Shown: positions 54,553 to 63,710 of the stretch, piece by piece | Layout: each line of letters opens with the position of its first letter | How positions within the stretch are numbered: the stretch's first letter is position 1 | Assembly: GCF_002982315.1 (NCBI RefSeq) | Contig: NZ_MWZD01000018.1 | Location: 1 to 64,000 of the forward strand | From: Leucobacter massiliensis | Lineage (GTDB): Bacteria > Actinomycetota > Actinomycetes > Actinomycetales > Microbacteriaceae | Direction of reading: 5' to 3' | Length of the DNA stretch: 64,000 nt | Made by a program: the position numbers and the translations under genes | The notes under the pieces: generated by a model | Databases searched by the model: none | Told to the model about the DNA's origin: nothing | The model's input: only the letters and a program-made list of their open reading frames with translations

Positions 54553-56079
54553 TCAGGCCACCTCCGTCATGCTCTGGATGATCTGTTCGTTGGTGATGTC
54601 GGATGCGCGGGCGTCGAGCGTGATCCGCCCCTCCACCAGCACGATGATGCGATCTGCGATCTCGCGGACCTCGTCCACGTCGCTGCAGATCATGATGACC
54701 GCGGAGCCCGCCGCCGCCTGCTCGCGCGCGCGGTGCGAGATGACCCGGCGGGCGCCGATGTCGACGCCGCGGAAAGGCTCGTCGAGGAGCAGCACGCGCG
54801 GGGCGCGCTGCATCCAGCGGGCGACCATCACCTTCTGCTGGTTGCCACCGGAGAGCGCGTCGACCGACTGGCCCGGTCCGGTGGCGACGACCGAGAACCG
54901 GTCGATCGCGGCGGCCCCGGCCTCGCGCTCGCGCCGGGGGGAGAGGATCCCGTTCCGCAGGAAGTCGCTGAGGAAGGGCAGGGACAGGGTGCGCATGAGC
55001 GACCAGCCGGGCAGCATGCCCTGGGCGGCCCGGTCCTCGGGCACGAGGTAGACGCCGCGGCCGATCGCCTGCTTGGGGTCGCGCGGCGCGAAGGGCTCGC
55101 CGTCGAGCGTCATGCTGCCGCTCGCGGAGCGCCGGGCGCCGAAGACGGCCTCGGCGAGCTCGGTCTTGCCGGAGCCGATGAGCCCGATGATGCCGGTCAC
55201 CTCGCCCGCGGCGAAGTCGACGTCCACGGGGGAGCTCTCGGGGAAGATGCGGTGGTCGCGGATGCTCAGCATGGTGCCGGTGCCGTGGAGCTCTTCCAGC
55301 TCGGCGGCATCGGCGAGGACGCCCTCGCCGAGCATCGCGGTGACGGCCTCCTGCAGATCGAAGGGCAGGTGCTGGGCGTTCACGATGCGTCCGTCGCGCA
55401 GCACGGCGAGCCGGTCGGCGAGCGCGTTGATCTCGCTGAGCCGGTGCGAGACGTAGAGGATCGCGACACCGCGGTCCCGCAGGCGCGCGACGACGGAGAA
55501 GAGCCGTTCGGCCTCGTTCTGCGAGAGCGTCGAGGTGGGCTCGTCGAGGATGAGCACCTGCGGCGTGGTCGAGAGGGCGCGCGCGAGGAGCAGCATCTGG
55601 CAGTCGGCGATCCCGAGCTCGTGCACGTCCTGGCGCAGGAAGGCGTCGTCCCAGTCGAGGTCGAGCGTTGCCGCGATCTTGCGGGCGCGCGGCAGCAGCG
55701 AGCGCAGCGAGGCGACGGGCCGCACCTCTTTGAGTGCGATGTCCTCGAACAGGAGGTTCTCGGCGACGCTCAGGCCGGGCACGATCGCGTCGTCGATGCG
55801 CTGGTGGACGGTGCGCACGCCAGCGCGGGCCGCGGCCATCGGCGAGCCGAGATCGACGGGTTCGCCGCCCAGCCGCAGCTCGCCGCCGCTGGGCTCGTGC
55901 ACGCCGGCGAGGATCTTGATGAGGGTCGACTTGCCGGCGCCGTTCGCGCCGAGCAGCGCCGTGATGGTGCCGGGCACGAGGTCGAGGTCGACGCCCTTGA
56001 GCACCCGGTTCGCCCCGAAGTTCTTGGTGAGTCCGACGAGGCGCAGTGCCGGCGCCTGGGCGGTGTCCGTCGAATGCAT
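54553..56079 (-). CDS. ABC transporter ATPase, RbsA type (two nucleotide-binding domains)
   Basis: Energises sugar import. The 508-residue protein has two ATP-binding domains: the first with GANGAGKST near residue 45 and a degenerate signature (HELGIADCQMLLLARAL), the second with GLIGSGKTEL near 295 and the signature LSGGNQQKVMVARWM near 395. This is the RbsA/MglA layout. The start is ATG 56079. It follows the binding protein gene by 60 bases. Confidence 0.94.
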   Translation of the reverse strand: MHSTDTAQAPALRLVGLTKNFGANRVLKGVDLDLVPGTITALLGANGAGKSTLIKILAGVHEPSGGELRLGGEPVDLGSPMAAARAGVRTVHQRIDDAIVPGLSVAENLLFEDIALKEVRPVASLRSLLPRARKIAATLDLDWDDAFLRQDVHELGIADCQMLLLARALSTTPQVLILDEPTSTLSQNEAERLFSVVARLRDRGVAILYVSHRLSEINALADRLAVLRDGRIVNAQHLPFDLQEAVTAMLGEGVLADAAELEELHGTGTMLSIRDHRIFPESSPVDVDFAAGEVTGIIGLIGSGKTELAEAVFGARRSASGSMTLDGEPFAPRDPKQAIGRGVYLVPEDRAAQGMLPGWSLMRTLSLPFLSDFLRNGILSPRREREAGAAAIDRFSVVATGPGQSVDALSGGNQQKVMVARWMQRAPRVLLLDEPFRGVDIGARRVISHRAREQAAAGSAVIMICSDVDEVREIADRIIVLVEGRITLDARASDITNEQIIQSMTEVA

Positions 56080-56139
56080 GCGTGCACACTCCAGCTAGGG
56101 GCGGGCGCCGGCGCGAAGGCCGGCGCCCGCGTGATGGGC

Positions 56140-57240
56140 TCAGAAGGAGACGACCGGGATCCAGTCGGCGCTCGACACCTCGGAGATGTTGAGCTTCGGC
56201 TCAGCGGCGCGGAGGTCGTCCATGTTCTTGATGTCGTTCTCGCGGAGCATGTCCTGGGTCACGAGGATCGGCGGGAAGTCGACGCTGTCCTCCTCCAGCT
56301 CGCCCGCCATCTTCAGGGCGAGGGTGCGCATGACGGCCGCGCCGATCGCGTTCGGGTCGGTGGCGCCGGTGGCGACCCAGCGGCTGCCCTCGGCGGTCAT
56401 GAGCTCGATGTCGGCGGTGGAGATGTCGGCGCCGTAGACGAGGACGTCTTCGGTGCCGGGCACCTGGTCGAGGCCGGTGAGGGTGCCCTTCGTGAACTCG
56501 TCGTACGGGGCGTAGATGGCCTTGACGCCGGTGTTCGCCTGGGCGGCCGCGGTCACCATCGGCGCGGTGTCGGTGGCCGAGGAATTGGTGAAGTTGCCGG
56601 TCTTGAACTTCTGCGTCCAGTCCTGCTCGGCGAGGTACTCCTGCCACACGGCGTCGCGGCGGTCGAGCGGGGCGATGCCGTCGTAGTTGACGTAGCCGAC
56701 CTCCGCGCCGGTGCCGATGTCCTCGGCCATCTGGTCGAGCACGAGGGAGGCCATCAGCGCGTCCGACTGCTGCGTCTGCACGGCCTCGGGCGCGCACTCC
56801 TGGATCTCCACGTCGTAGATCGCGACGGTGATGCCCGCATCGAGCGCCTGGTTCACGCCCTCGCAGAGCGTGTCGGGCAGCCCGTGCCGCACGATGATCC
56901 CGTCGACGCCCGAGGAGATCGCCTGCTCCAGCTGCGAGGCCTGGGTGGCGTTGTCGCCCTGCGCGTCGAAGACGGAGAGCTCGACGCCGAGCGCCTCCGC
57001 CTGCTGGCGGGTGCCGTTGAGGTACTGCTGGAAGTAGTCGCCCTGGCCGGACTGCTGCACGATGGCGATCTTGACGCCGTCCTGGTCGAACGGCGCCGGC
57101 GCGTCGGCGGTCGCCTCCGCGACCTTGCCCGAGTCGCTCGAGGCGGCCGGGGCCGCGGTGTCTCCCTGCGTGCAGCCGGCGAGCGCCAGCGTGAAGATGG
57201 TCGCGGCCCCCAGCGCCGCGACCGTGGTGTTCTTGCGCAT
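56140..57240 (-). CDS. Sugar-binding lipoprotein of the ABC transporter
   Basis: Captures the sugar outside the membrane. The 366-residue protein has a signal with lipobox LAGC (Cys23), an acidic linker and a periplasmic-binding-protein type I fold (VKIAIVQQSGQGDYFQQYL, SSGVDGIIVRHG, ATDPNAIGAAVMRTLAL). It lies between mtnA and the ATPase gene in one operon. The ligand is inferred from the neighbours to be methylthioribose or deoxyribose. Confidence 0.92.
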   Translation of the reverse strand: MRKNTTVAALGAATIFTLALAGCTQGDTAAPAASSDSGKVAEATADAPAPFDQDGVKIAIVQQSGQGDYFQQYLNGTRQQAEALGVELSVFDAQGDNATQASQLEQAISSGVDGIIVRHGLPDTLCEGVNQALDAGITVAIYDVEIQECAPEAVQTQQSDALMASLVLDQMAEDIGTGAEVGYVNYDGIAPLDRRDAVWQEYLAEQDWTQKFKTGNFTNSSATDTAPMVTAAAQANTGVKAIYAPYDEFTKGTLTGLDQVPGTEDVLVYGADISTADIELMTAEGSRWVATGATDPNAIGAAVMRTLALKMAGELEEDSVDFPPILVTQDMLRENDIKNMDDLRAAEPKLNISEVSSADWIPVVSF

Positions 57241-57287
57241 CCTTGCGTTCCCTTCGGAAGGTGTTTCGGTGTGGTGTTCGGAGTGGT

Positions 57288-58337
57288 CTACGCGGCGACG
57301 GTCTCGGAGTCCGCCCGGAAGAGCGGCTGCGGCTGCGAGCCCGGCTCGACGACGCCGCGCTCGGTGACGATCGCGGAGATCAGGTCGTGGGGCGTGACGT
57401 CGAAGGCCGGGTTGAAGGCGCGCACGCCCGGCGTGGCGACGGTGACGCCGCCGAAGGCGAGCACCTCCTCGTCCCCGCGCTCCTCGATCTCGATGAGGTC
57501 GCCGGTCGCGGTGCCCGGGTCGACGGTGGAGTGCGGGGCGGCGACGACGAAGGGGATCCCGCGGCGCTGGCACGCGAGCGCCAGAGCGACGGAGCCCACC
57601 TTGTTGGCGGTGTCGCCGTCGGCGGTGATGCGGTCGGCGCCGATCACTGCGAAGTCGACGAGGCCGCGGAGGATCGTGCTCGACGCCGCTCCGTCGACCT
57701 GCACGAGGTGGGGGATCCCGTCGCGGTGCAGCTCCCAGCTGGTGAGCCGGGTGCCCTGCAGCAGGGGCCGGGTCTCGTCGGCGTAGACCAGTTCGAGCAT
57801 GCCGCGGTCGTGGAGCTCGTGCAGGATGCCGTAGGCCGTGCCCCACGCCGCCGTGGCGAGCGCACCGGTGTTGCAGTGGGTGATCGCGCGCAGCGGACGG
57901 TGGCCGATGCGGTCGAGCAGCCAGTCCGCGCCGAGGCGCGAGAGCTCGCGGTTGGCGCGTTCGTCCTCCGCGGCGATGGCGTGGGCCTCGGCCAGGACGC
58001 GCTCGAAGCCCTCGGCCCGGAAGCGGCCCGCGCGGCCCGCGCCCCAGGCGAGGTTGACGGCGGTCGGCCGCGCGTTCGCGATGGAGGCGATGGCGGCGTC
58101 GACTTCCTCGGCGCTCCAGCCGCTGCGCGAGCCTTCGAGCAGTGCGAGGGCGACGCCGTAGCCTCCGGCGGCGCCGAGCGCCGGAGCGCCGCGCACGGCG
58201 AGGCGCTGGATCGCGTCGATGAGCTGCGCGACCTCGCCGACCTCCAGGAAGGTCTCCTCCGCGGGGAGGAGCGTCTGGTCGATGAGCCGGATGTGGGAGT
58301 CGGCTCCGGCGTCCACCCATTCGATTGCGCGGATCAT
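57288..58337 (-). CDS. mtnA: S-methyl-5-thioribose-1-phosphate isomerase
   Basis: Converts methylthioribose-1-phosphate to methylthioribulose-1-phosphate. The 349-residue protein has the family motifs VRGAPALGAAGGYG, HCNTGALAT with the catalytic cysteine near residue 154, and IGADRITADGDTANKVGS with the catalytic aspartate near 232. It is the first gene of the operon; its promoter lies in the 216 bases shared with the divergent GntR gene, where a perfect palindrome sits at 58412-58424. Confidence 0.95.
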   Translation of the reverse strand: MIRAIEWVDAGADSHIRLIDQTLLPAEETFLEVGEVAQLIDAIQRLAVRGAPALGAAGGYGVALALLEGSRSGWSAEEVDAAIASIANARPTAVNLAWGAGRAGRFRAEGFERVLAEAHAIAAEDERANRELSRLGADWLLDRIGHRPLRAITHCNTGALATAAWGTAYGILHELHDRGMLELVYADETRPLLQGTRLTSWELHRDGIPHLVQVDGAASSTILRGLVDFAVIGADRITADGDTANKVGSVALALACQRRGIPFVVAAPHSTVDPGTATGDLIEIEERGDEEVLAFGGVTVATPGVRAFNPAFDVTPHDLISAIVTERGVVEPGSQPQPLFRADSETVAA

Positions 58338-58411
58338 GTCGATCGTGTTTCCTTCCGACGGCGGCGTCGGATCGCGCTGCGCGATCCGTGAGAGAACGGT
58401 AACCGGTTGAC

Positions 58412-58424
58412 TGACAAGTTGTCA
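58412..58424. promoter_or_regulatory. Palindromic GntR operator candidate, mtnA side
   Basis: TGACAAGTTGTCA: six-base arms TGACAA/TTGTCA around G. It lies between mtnA and the GntR gene, close to where the mtnA promoter should be. The TGACAA half-site recurs before the aldolase gene (59331-59336). Confidence 0.6.
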
Positions 58425-58553
58425 ATACTTGTAACATTCGGCTGTCATCCTGGAGGCTCTACACTGAAGGGGTCGCGGGCATTCGGCCGTGCGGAGCGCG
58501 AGCGGCCCCGGCGAGCCGGCGGCCCTCGGCGCCGGGATGCGAAGGAGAGAGGC

Positions 58554-59270
58554 ATGGCGAAAGCGGGATCGCGCGTGGCCCTCGTGGCCGACGGTCTCCG
58601 GGCGGCGATCATCTCGGGCGAGTTCGCGGAGGGGGCGAGGCTCCCTCCGGAGACCCGCCTTGCCGAGCGCTTCGGGGTGTCGCGCCCGACCGTGCGGGCC
58701 GCGCTCAAGGAGCTCGAGACGAGTGCCCTGGTGCACACCCAGCACGGCGTCGGCAGCTTCGTGGCGGAGCGCCCCTCCGTCACGGCTGGGCTCGAGCAGC
58801 TCGACTCGATCACGGAGTCGATCCGCAGCATGGGACGCGAGCCGGGGATGATCTACAAGGGCCGTGTCATCAGGCCCCTCCTGCCGGACGAGGCGGAGAA
58901 GCTCGGGCTCTCGGGCGACGCCCAGGCGCTGGAGCTGCGCCGCACGATCCTCGCCGACGGCGAAGTGGTCGCCTACTCCTACGACCTCATGCCGATCGGC
59001 GTCTTCCCCGATGGCGCGGATCCCGAGGAGGTGCAGGGGTCGCTGTTCGCCTATCTGCGGGAGCGCCGCGGCATGCACCCCCACCACGCGGTCGCCGAGG
59101 TCCACGCCGTCCACTCCGACCGCATCGGCTGGGACGGGCCCGTGGGGCGGCCGGCGCTCTACGTGCTGCTCGACCAGGTCCACTACGATCGTGCGGACCG
59201 CGCGCTGCTCTACTCGCGCAGCTATTTCCTGGAGGGGCGGTACGCCTTCACGATCCGCCGCTCCCACTGA
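58554..59270 (+). CDS. GntR/HutC-family regulator of the salvage genes
   Basis: A 238-residue repressor-type protein. The N-terminal winged helix has DGLRAAIISGEFAEGARLPP and RLAERFGVSRPTVRAALKEL; the C-terminal UTRA domain begins near residue 90 and includes LGLSGDAQALELRRTILADG and a FAYLRERRGM segment. UTRA domains bind small molecules, so the effector may be a sugar phosphate of the pathway. The ATG 58554 follows GAAGGAGAG. It sits between the mtnA operon and the aldolase gene and probably regulates both. Confidence 0.92.
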   Translation: MAKAGSRVALVADGLRAAIISGEFAEGARLPPETRLAERFGVSRPTVRAALKELETSALVHTQHGVGSFVAERPSVTAGLEQLDSITESIRSMGREPGMIYKGRVIRPLLPDEAEKLGLSGDAQALELRRTILADGEVVAYSYDLMPIGVFPDGADPEEVQGSLFAYLRERRGMHPHHAVAEVHAVHSDRIGWDGPVGRPALYVLLDQVHYDRADRALLYSRSYFLEGRYAFTIRRSH

Positions 59271-59322
59271 GGGCGCGGGCCGCCACCACCGCCGTCACCC
59301 GCGAGGACCGAACTCCGCTCGC

Positions 59323-59339
59323 TAGTTGTTTGACAACTA
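59323..59339. promoter_or_regulatory. Palindromic GntR operator candidate, aldolase side
   Basis: TAGTTGT and ACAACTA (seven-base arms) flank TTG. It lies 43 bases before the aldolase ATG. Its TTTGACAA core resembles the site at 58412-58424, consistent with one regulator acting at both. Confidence 0.55.
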
Positions 59340-59382
59340 ACGTCGATCTGGCAGGATGAGAGGACCGAACGAAAGGACGTCG

Positions 59383-60009
59383 ATGCCCGCCACCGCACGC
59401 GAAGACACCGTGATCTCCGAGCTCTCGGGGGTCGGCGAGGATGCGGTGCGCCGCGGGCTGGTGCTCGCGAGCGCCGGCAATCTCTCGGCCCGGCTCGACG
59501 AGGAGCGCTTCGTCGTCACGGCCTCAGCGACCTGGCTCGACCGGCTCACCCCCGGCGACTTCAGCGTCATGCACCTCGACGGCCGCGTGCTCGCCGGCAA
59601 CCCGAAGCCGTCGAGCGAGTGGCGGCTGCACCAGCGGGCCTACCAGGCGCGGCCCGATGCCGGCTACGTGATGCACCTGCACCCCCGGCACGCCGTGCTG
59701 CTCGCCTCGATCGGCGCCGAGATCCGGCTGCTCACCCTCGACCACGCCTTCTACGTCGGATCGATCGGCATCACGCCGTTCTACCCCAATGGCTCCGAGG
59801 AGCTCGCCGACACCGCCGCCGCGGAGCTCGCCCATCACGACTGCGTCGTGATGCAGCACCACGGCTGCACCGTCGTCGGGGACAGCGTCGAGATGACGTT
59901 CCGCCGCGCGCTGAACCTCGAAGACGCCGCCCGAGTCACCGCGCTCGCCCTGCAGCTCGGCGACACCGACACCCGCTTCCCCGAGGAGCACCGCCCCGAG
60001 CACGCCTGA
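59383..60009 (+). CDS. Class II aldolase/MtnB-like protein
   Basis: A 208-residue zinc-dependent aldolase-fold protein with NLSARLDEERFVVTASATWL, the metal-binding VMHLHPRHAVLL near residue 100 and MQHHGCTVVGDSV near 160. In the context of mtnK and mtnA it acts either as the methylthioribulose-phosphate dehydratase MtnB or as the aldolase that splits methylthioribulose- or deoxyribulose-1-phosphate to dihydroxyacetone phosphate and an aldehyde. No mtnC, mtnD or other later methionine-salvage genes are seen nearby, which favours the aldolase route (inference). GAAAGGACG precedes the ATG. Confidence 0.85.
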   Translation: MPATAREDTVISELSGVGEDAVRRGLVLASAGNLSARLDEERFVVTASATWLDRLTPGDFSVMHLDGRVLAGNPKPSSEWRLHQRAYQARPDAGYVMHLHPRHAVLLASIGAEIRLLTLDHAFYVGSIGITPFYPNGSEELADTAAAELAHHDCVVMQHHGCTVVGDSVEMTFRRALNLEDAARVTALALQLGDTDTRFPEEHRPEHA

Positions 60010-60031
60010 GCCGCGCCCGGGGCGCGCCGGG

Positions 60032-62365
60032 CTACGCGCCGACGACCGCGCCGAAGCGCGCCGGCAGGGTGCCTCGCGAGGCGGCGGCGAGCTCCGCGAG
60101 CGGCAGGGTGAAGCGATCCTGCACCTCGATCGCGGCGCCCTCGCCCGAGCCGTCCGTCACGCCGATCCGCAGCACCGGGAAGTCGCGTCCCTCGCAGAGC
60201 CCGCGGAACTTCACGTCCTCCTCGTGGGGCACGGCGACGAGCACTCGCGCCTGCGACTCCGAGAACAGGGCGGCGGTGTCGTCGACCCCGTCCCGCGACA
60301 CGATCTCGTCGATCCACACCCGCGCGCCTACGCCGAAGCGCAGCGCGCCATCGCTCAGGGCCTGCGCCAGCCCGCCCTCGGAGAGGTCGACGGCGCCCGA
60401 GAGCAGCCCGCCCTGGCTCGCGGCGTGCAGCAGCTCAGCGAGCCTGCGCTCCGCGTCGAGGTCTGCCACGGGCGGACGGCCGCCCAGGTGCTCGTGCACG
60501 GTGCCCGCCCAGGCCGAGCCGTCGAGCTCGTCGTGGGTCACGCCGAGGAGGTAGAGGTGCTCGCCCTCGTCCTGCCAGCCCGAGGGCACGCGGCGCGCCA
60601 CGTCGTCGATGATCCCGAGCACGCCCACCACCGGCGTCGGGTGGATGGGAGTGTCGCCCGTCTGGTTGTAGAGCGAGACGTTCCCGCCGGTGACGGGCAC
60701 CTCCAGCGCGAGGCAGGCGTCCGACAGGCCCTCCACCGAGCGCGAGAACTGCCACATCACCTCGGGATTCTCCGGGCTGCCGAAGTTCAGGCAGTCGGTC
60801 ACCGCCGTGGGCACGGCGCCCGAGGCTGCGACGTTGCGGTACGCCTCCGCGAGCGCGAGCTGCGAGCCCACGTAGGGGTCGAGCTGGCAGTAGCGGCCGT
60901 TCGCGTCCGTGGAGATCGCGACGCCGAGGCCCGACTCCTCGTCGACGCGGATCATGCCCGCGCCGTCCGGGAAGGTCAGCGCCGTGTTGCCGAGGACGTA
61001 GCGGTCGTACTGGTTGGTGATCCACTCGACCGAGGCCTGGTTGGGCGAGCCGGCCACGGCGAGCATCTGCGCGCGCAGCTCCTCGCCCGAGGCGGCGCGG
61101 GCGAGCCCCGCGGCGCGCACGCCGTCCGCCTGCAGCGCGTCGATCCACGCGGGATAGGCGACGGGACGCTCGTAGACGGGTCCGTCGACGGCGACCGTGC
61201 GAGGATCGACGTTCACGATCTCCTCGCCCCGCCAGTTGATGACGAGACGGCCCGTGTCGGTCACCTCGCCGAGCACGCTCGTCTCCACGTCCCACTTCTC
61301 GGTGACGGCGAGGAAGGCGTCGAGCTTCTCGGGCGCCACGACCGCCATCATCCGCTCCTGGCTCTCCGACATGAGGATCTCCTCGGCGGTGAGCGAGGGG
61401 TCGCGCAGCAGTACGCTGTCCAGCTCGATGAACATGCCGCCGTCGCCGTTCGCCGCGAGCTCGGAGGTCGCGCACGAGATGCCCGCCGCGCCGAGATCCT
61501 GGATGCCCTCGACCAGTTCGCCGCGGAACAGCTCCAGGCAGCACTCGATGAGCACCTTCTCGGCGAAGGGATCGCCCACCTGCACGGCCGGGCGCTTCGT
61601 CGGCCCGCCCTCGCTGAAGCTGTCGGAGGCGAGGATCGAGGCGCCGCCGATCCCGTCGCCGCCGGTGCGCGCTCCGAACAGCACGACCTTGTTGCCGGCG
61701 CCCGAGGCGTTGGCGAGGTGCAGATCCTCGTGGCGCAGCACGCCGACGCCGAGCGCGTTGACGAGCGGGTTCTGCTGGTAGACGCCGTCGAAGACGGTCT
61801 CGCCGCCCAGATTGGGCAGTCCTAGGCAGTTCGCGTAGGACGAGATGCCGGCGACGACGCCGTGCACCACGCGCGCCGTGTCCGGGTCGTCGATGTCTCC
61901 GAAGCGCAGCTGGTCCATCACGGCCACGGGCCGCGCCCCCATCGAGATGATGTCGCGGATGATCCCGCCGACGCCGGTCGCGGCGCCCTGGAAGGGCTCG
62001 ATGTAGGAGGGGTGGTTGTGGCTCTCCACCTTGAAGGTCACCGCCCAGCCCTCGCCGATGTCGATGACGCCCGCGTTCTCACCCATGCCCACGAGCAGAC
62101 GCTCGCGCATCTTGTCGTTGACCTTCTTGCCGAACTGGCGCAGGTAGATCTTCGACGACTTGTAGGAGCAGTGCTCCGACCACATCACCGAGTACATCGC
62201 GAGTTCGCCCGAGGTGGGGCGGCGGCCCAGGATCTCGCGGATCCGCTCGTACTCGTCGGGCTTCAGGCCGAGCGCACCGTAGGGCTGCTCCTTGTCGGGC
62301 GTCGCGACCGCGTCGGCGACGGTGTCGGGGCGGGGGCCGGCGGTGGGTGCAGCGGTGTCAGTCAC
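60032..62365 (-). CDS. purL: Phosphoribosylformylglycinamidine synthase subunit PurL
   Basis: Catalyses the ATP- and glutamine-dependent amidation in purine synthesis, together with PurQ and PurS. The 777-residue protein is of the small PurL type. It has the N-terminal [16 protein letters not shown] motif, [20 protein letters not shown], the second half [13 protein letters not shown] and [11 protein letters not shown]. The GTG at 62365 is preferred (GGAG about 10 bases upstream); longer versions add sequence with no PurL resemblance. It converges on the aldolase gene with 22 bases between. Confidence 0.97.
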   Translation of the reverse strand: MTDTAAPTAGPRPDTVADAVATPDKEQPYGALGLKPDEYERIREILGRRPTSGELAMYSVMWSEHCSYKSSKIYLRQFGKKVNDKMRERLLVGMGENAGVIDIGEGWAVTFKVESHNHPSYIEPFQGAATGVGGIIRDIISMGARPVAVMDQLRFGDIDDPDTARVVHGVVAGISSYANCLGLPNLGGETVFDGVYQQNPLVNALGVGVLRHEDLHLANASGAGNKVVLFGARTGGDGIGGASILASDSFSEGGPTKRPAVQVGDPFAEKVLIECCLELFRGELVEGIQDLGAAGISCATSELAANGDGGMFIELDSVLLRDPSLTAEEILMSESQERMMAVVAPEKLDAFLAVTEKWDVETSVLGEVTDTGRLVINWRGEEIVNVDPRTVAVDGPVYERPVAYPAWIDALQADGVRAAGLARAASGEELRAQMLAVAGSPNQASVEWITNQYDRYVLGNTALTFPDGAGMIRVDEESGLGVAISTDANGRYCQLDPYVGSQLALAEAYRNVAASGAVPTAVTDCLNFGSPENPEVMWQFSRSVEGLSDACLALEVPVTGGNVSLYNQTGDTPIHPTPVVGVLGIIDDVARRVPSGWQDEGEHLYLLGVTHDELDGSAWAGTVHEHLGGRPPVADLDAERRLAELLHAASQGGLLSGAVDLSEGGLAQALSDGALRFGVGARVWIDEIVSRDGVDDTAALFSESQARVLVAVPHEEDVKFRGLCEGRDFPVLRIGVTDGSGEGAAIEVQDRFTLPLAELAAASRGTLPARFGAVVGA

Positions 62366-62511
62366 GCTCGATGTGCTCCGTGGTTCGGGATCGGAACCGG
62401 CGGCAGCGCACGCCGGACATACGTGCATCCAGTCTACGCGCTCCCGCGCGGGCGCACGCAGCGCCCGCACGGTCGGTAGCGTTTCTCAGGCGAACACGGA
62501 AGACTGGGTGC

Positions 62512-63618
62512 ATGAGCGATCCGAACACGAACGCAGCCGGTCACGACGCCCCCGCCGAAGCGGGCGGGCAGAACGCCCAGCAGCCCGTGACGCTGCCCCC
62601 GCCCCCGCCCGGACACGCCGCCGACGCCGCCGGGCGGCAGCCCGGCGCCCAGGGCTCGGGCCGGCAGGCCGCGGAGGCGGCGGCGCCGCACGGCGGAGCC
62701 GGTGAGCGGGGGGCGGCCCCCGCGGCACCCGCCGCGCCGCGCGGCCCGCAGCCCGGCGAGGGGCGCGCCGGTGATTCCGGCCCCCGCCTCTCGACGTTCC
62801 TGAAGATCAGCATCGTGCTGCTCGCCGGGCTCACGCTCGCCTCGATCTCGCTGTTGTTCATCGGCGACTTCGAGGGCAAGTTCGAGCGGGTCTTCTCGAC
62901 CTTCGTGCTGTTTGCCGTGTTCGTGCTGTTCACCGCCCTGGACACCCGCCGGGGCCAGAAGTCGGAGTGGTACGCGCCCGTCGCGCTGATCGCCAACGCC
63001 TACATCCTGGGCCTGCTGCTGATCGTGATCTGGATGACGGGATACGACCGCTACACGCTCATGTGGGAGATCTTCTGGAAGTCGGTCTTCGTGATCCTCG
63101 TCACCCGGCTCGTGATCCTGTGCTGCCAGCTGCTGCTGACCATGGGCGCGAAGCTGAGCGCCGTGGTGACGCGCTTCGCCTTCGTCACGAGCGTCCTCGC
63201 GGTGCTCTCGGGCATCCTCTTCACCGCTCCGGTGGGCATCGACGCCTTCGGCCTGCACGTGCCCGATCTCTACTGGAAGATCGCGACCGCGCTGCTCATC
63301 CTCACGGCTCTCGGCCTGTCGATCACGCTGCTCCTGCGCTGGTCCTACGGCTCGGAGGCGCGCGAGGCGGCGCGCGAGGCCGCGCGTGCCCGCGGGGGCG
63401 TCGGCCCGGTTGCCGGCCCGCCCTATGTCGCGCAGCAGCTCCAGGCACCGCCGCTGCCGCAGCAGTCCCAGCCGCAGCCGCAGGCACCGGCGCAGGCACC
63501 GGCACCCCAGGGGGGACGGCCCCTGCTGCCGTGGCCGACCTTCCCCGACGGCCGTCCGCTGCCCGCGGGGCCCGATGGCCAGCCCGACTTCTCGGTGCTC
63601 GGCCACGGCCGTCCCTGA
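62512..63618 (+). CDS. Six-helix membrane protein with Pro/Gln-rich ends, unknown function
   Basis: A 368-residue protein with a disordered Ala/Pro/Gly N-terminus (about residues 1-95), six hydrophobic segments (FLKISIVLLAGLTLASISLL; STFVLFAVFVLFTAL; VALIANAYILGLLLIVIWM; SVFVILVTRLVILCCQLLL; FVTSVLAVLSGILFT; ALLILTALGLSITLLL) and a Gln/Pro-rich C-terminal tail (PPLPQQSQPQPQAPAQAPAP). Proteins of this kind adjoin purL in related actinobacteria, to my recollection, but no function is known. The ATG 62512 lacks a strong ribosome site. Confidence 0.7.
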   Translation: MSDPNTNAAGHDAPAEAGGQNAQQPVTLPPPPPGHAADAAGRQPGAQGSGRQAAEAAAPHGGAGERGAAPAAPAAPRGPQPGEGRAGDSGPRLSTFLKISIVLLAGLTLASISLLFIGDFEGKFERVFSTFVLFAVFVLFTALDTRRGQKSEWYAPVALIANAYILGLLLIVIWMTGYDRYTLMWEIFWKSVFVILVTRLVILCCQLLLTMGAKLSAVVTRFAFVTSVLAVLSGILFTAPVGIDAFGLHVPDLYWKIATALLILTALGLSITLLLRWSYGSEAREAAREAARARGGVGPVAGPPYVAQQLQAPPLPQQSQPQPQAPAQAPAPQGGRPLLPWPTFPDGRPLPAGPDGQPDFSVLGHGRP

Positions 63619-63636
63619 GGGCTCACGCCGTCCGCT

Positions 63637-63681
63637 CGCGGGCTCCGGCTTCTCCGTCTGCGACGGGGACCGGAGCCCGCG
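63637..63681. terminator. 12-bp hairpin between the membrane protein gene and hemA
   Basis: CGCGGGCTCCGG (63637-63648) pairs exactly with CCGGAGCCCGCG (63670-63681). It lies between convergent genes. Confidence 0.8.
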
Positions 63682-63710
63682 GCCGTTCCGGCGAGGAACG
63701 CGAGCGGGTC

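Noticed and set aside
54307-57786. A 1159-codon open frame on the plus strand
   Set aside because: It runs antisense across the permease, ATPase, binding-protein and mtnA genes, all of which have clear motifs. Its product is low-complexity and rich in Arg, Gly and Asp. In such GC-rich DNA, antisense frames of this length are expected.
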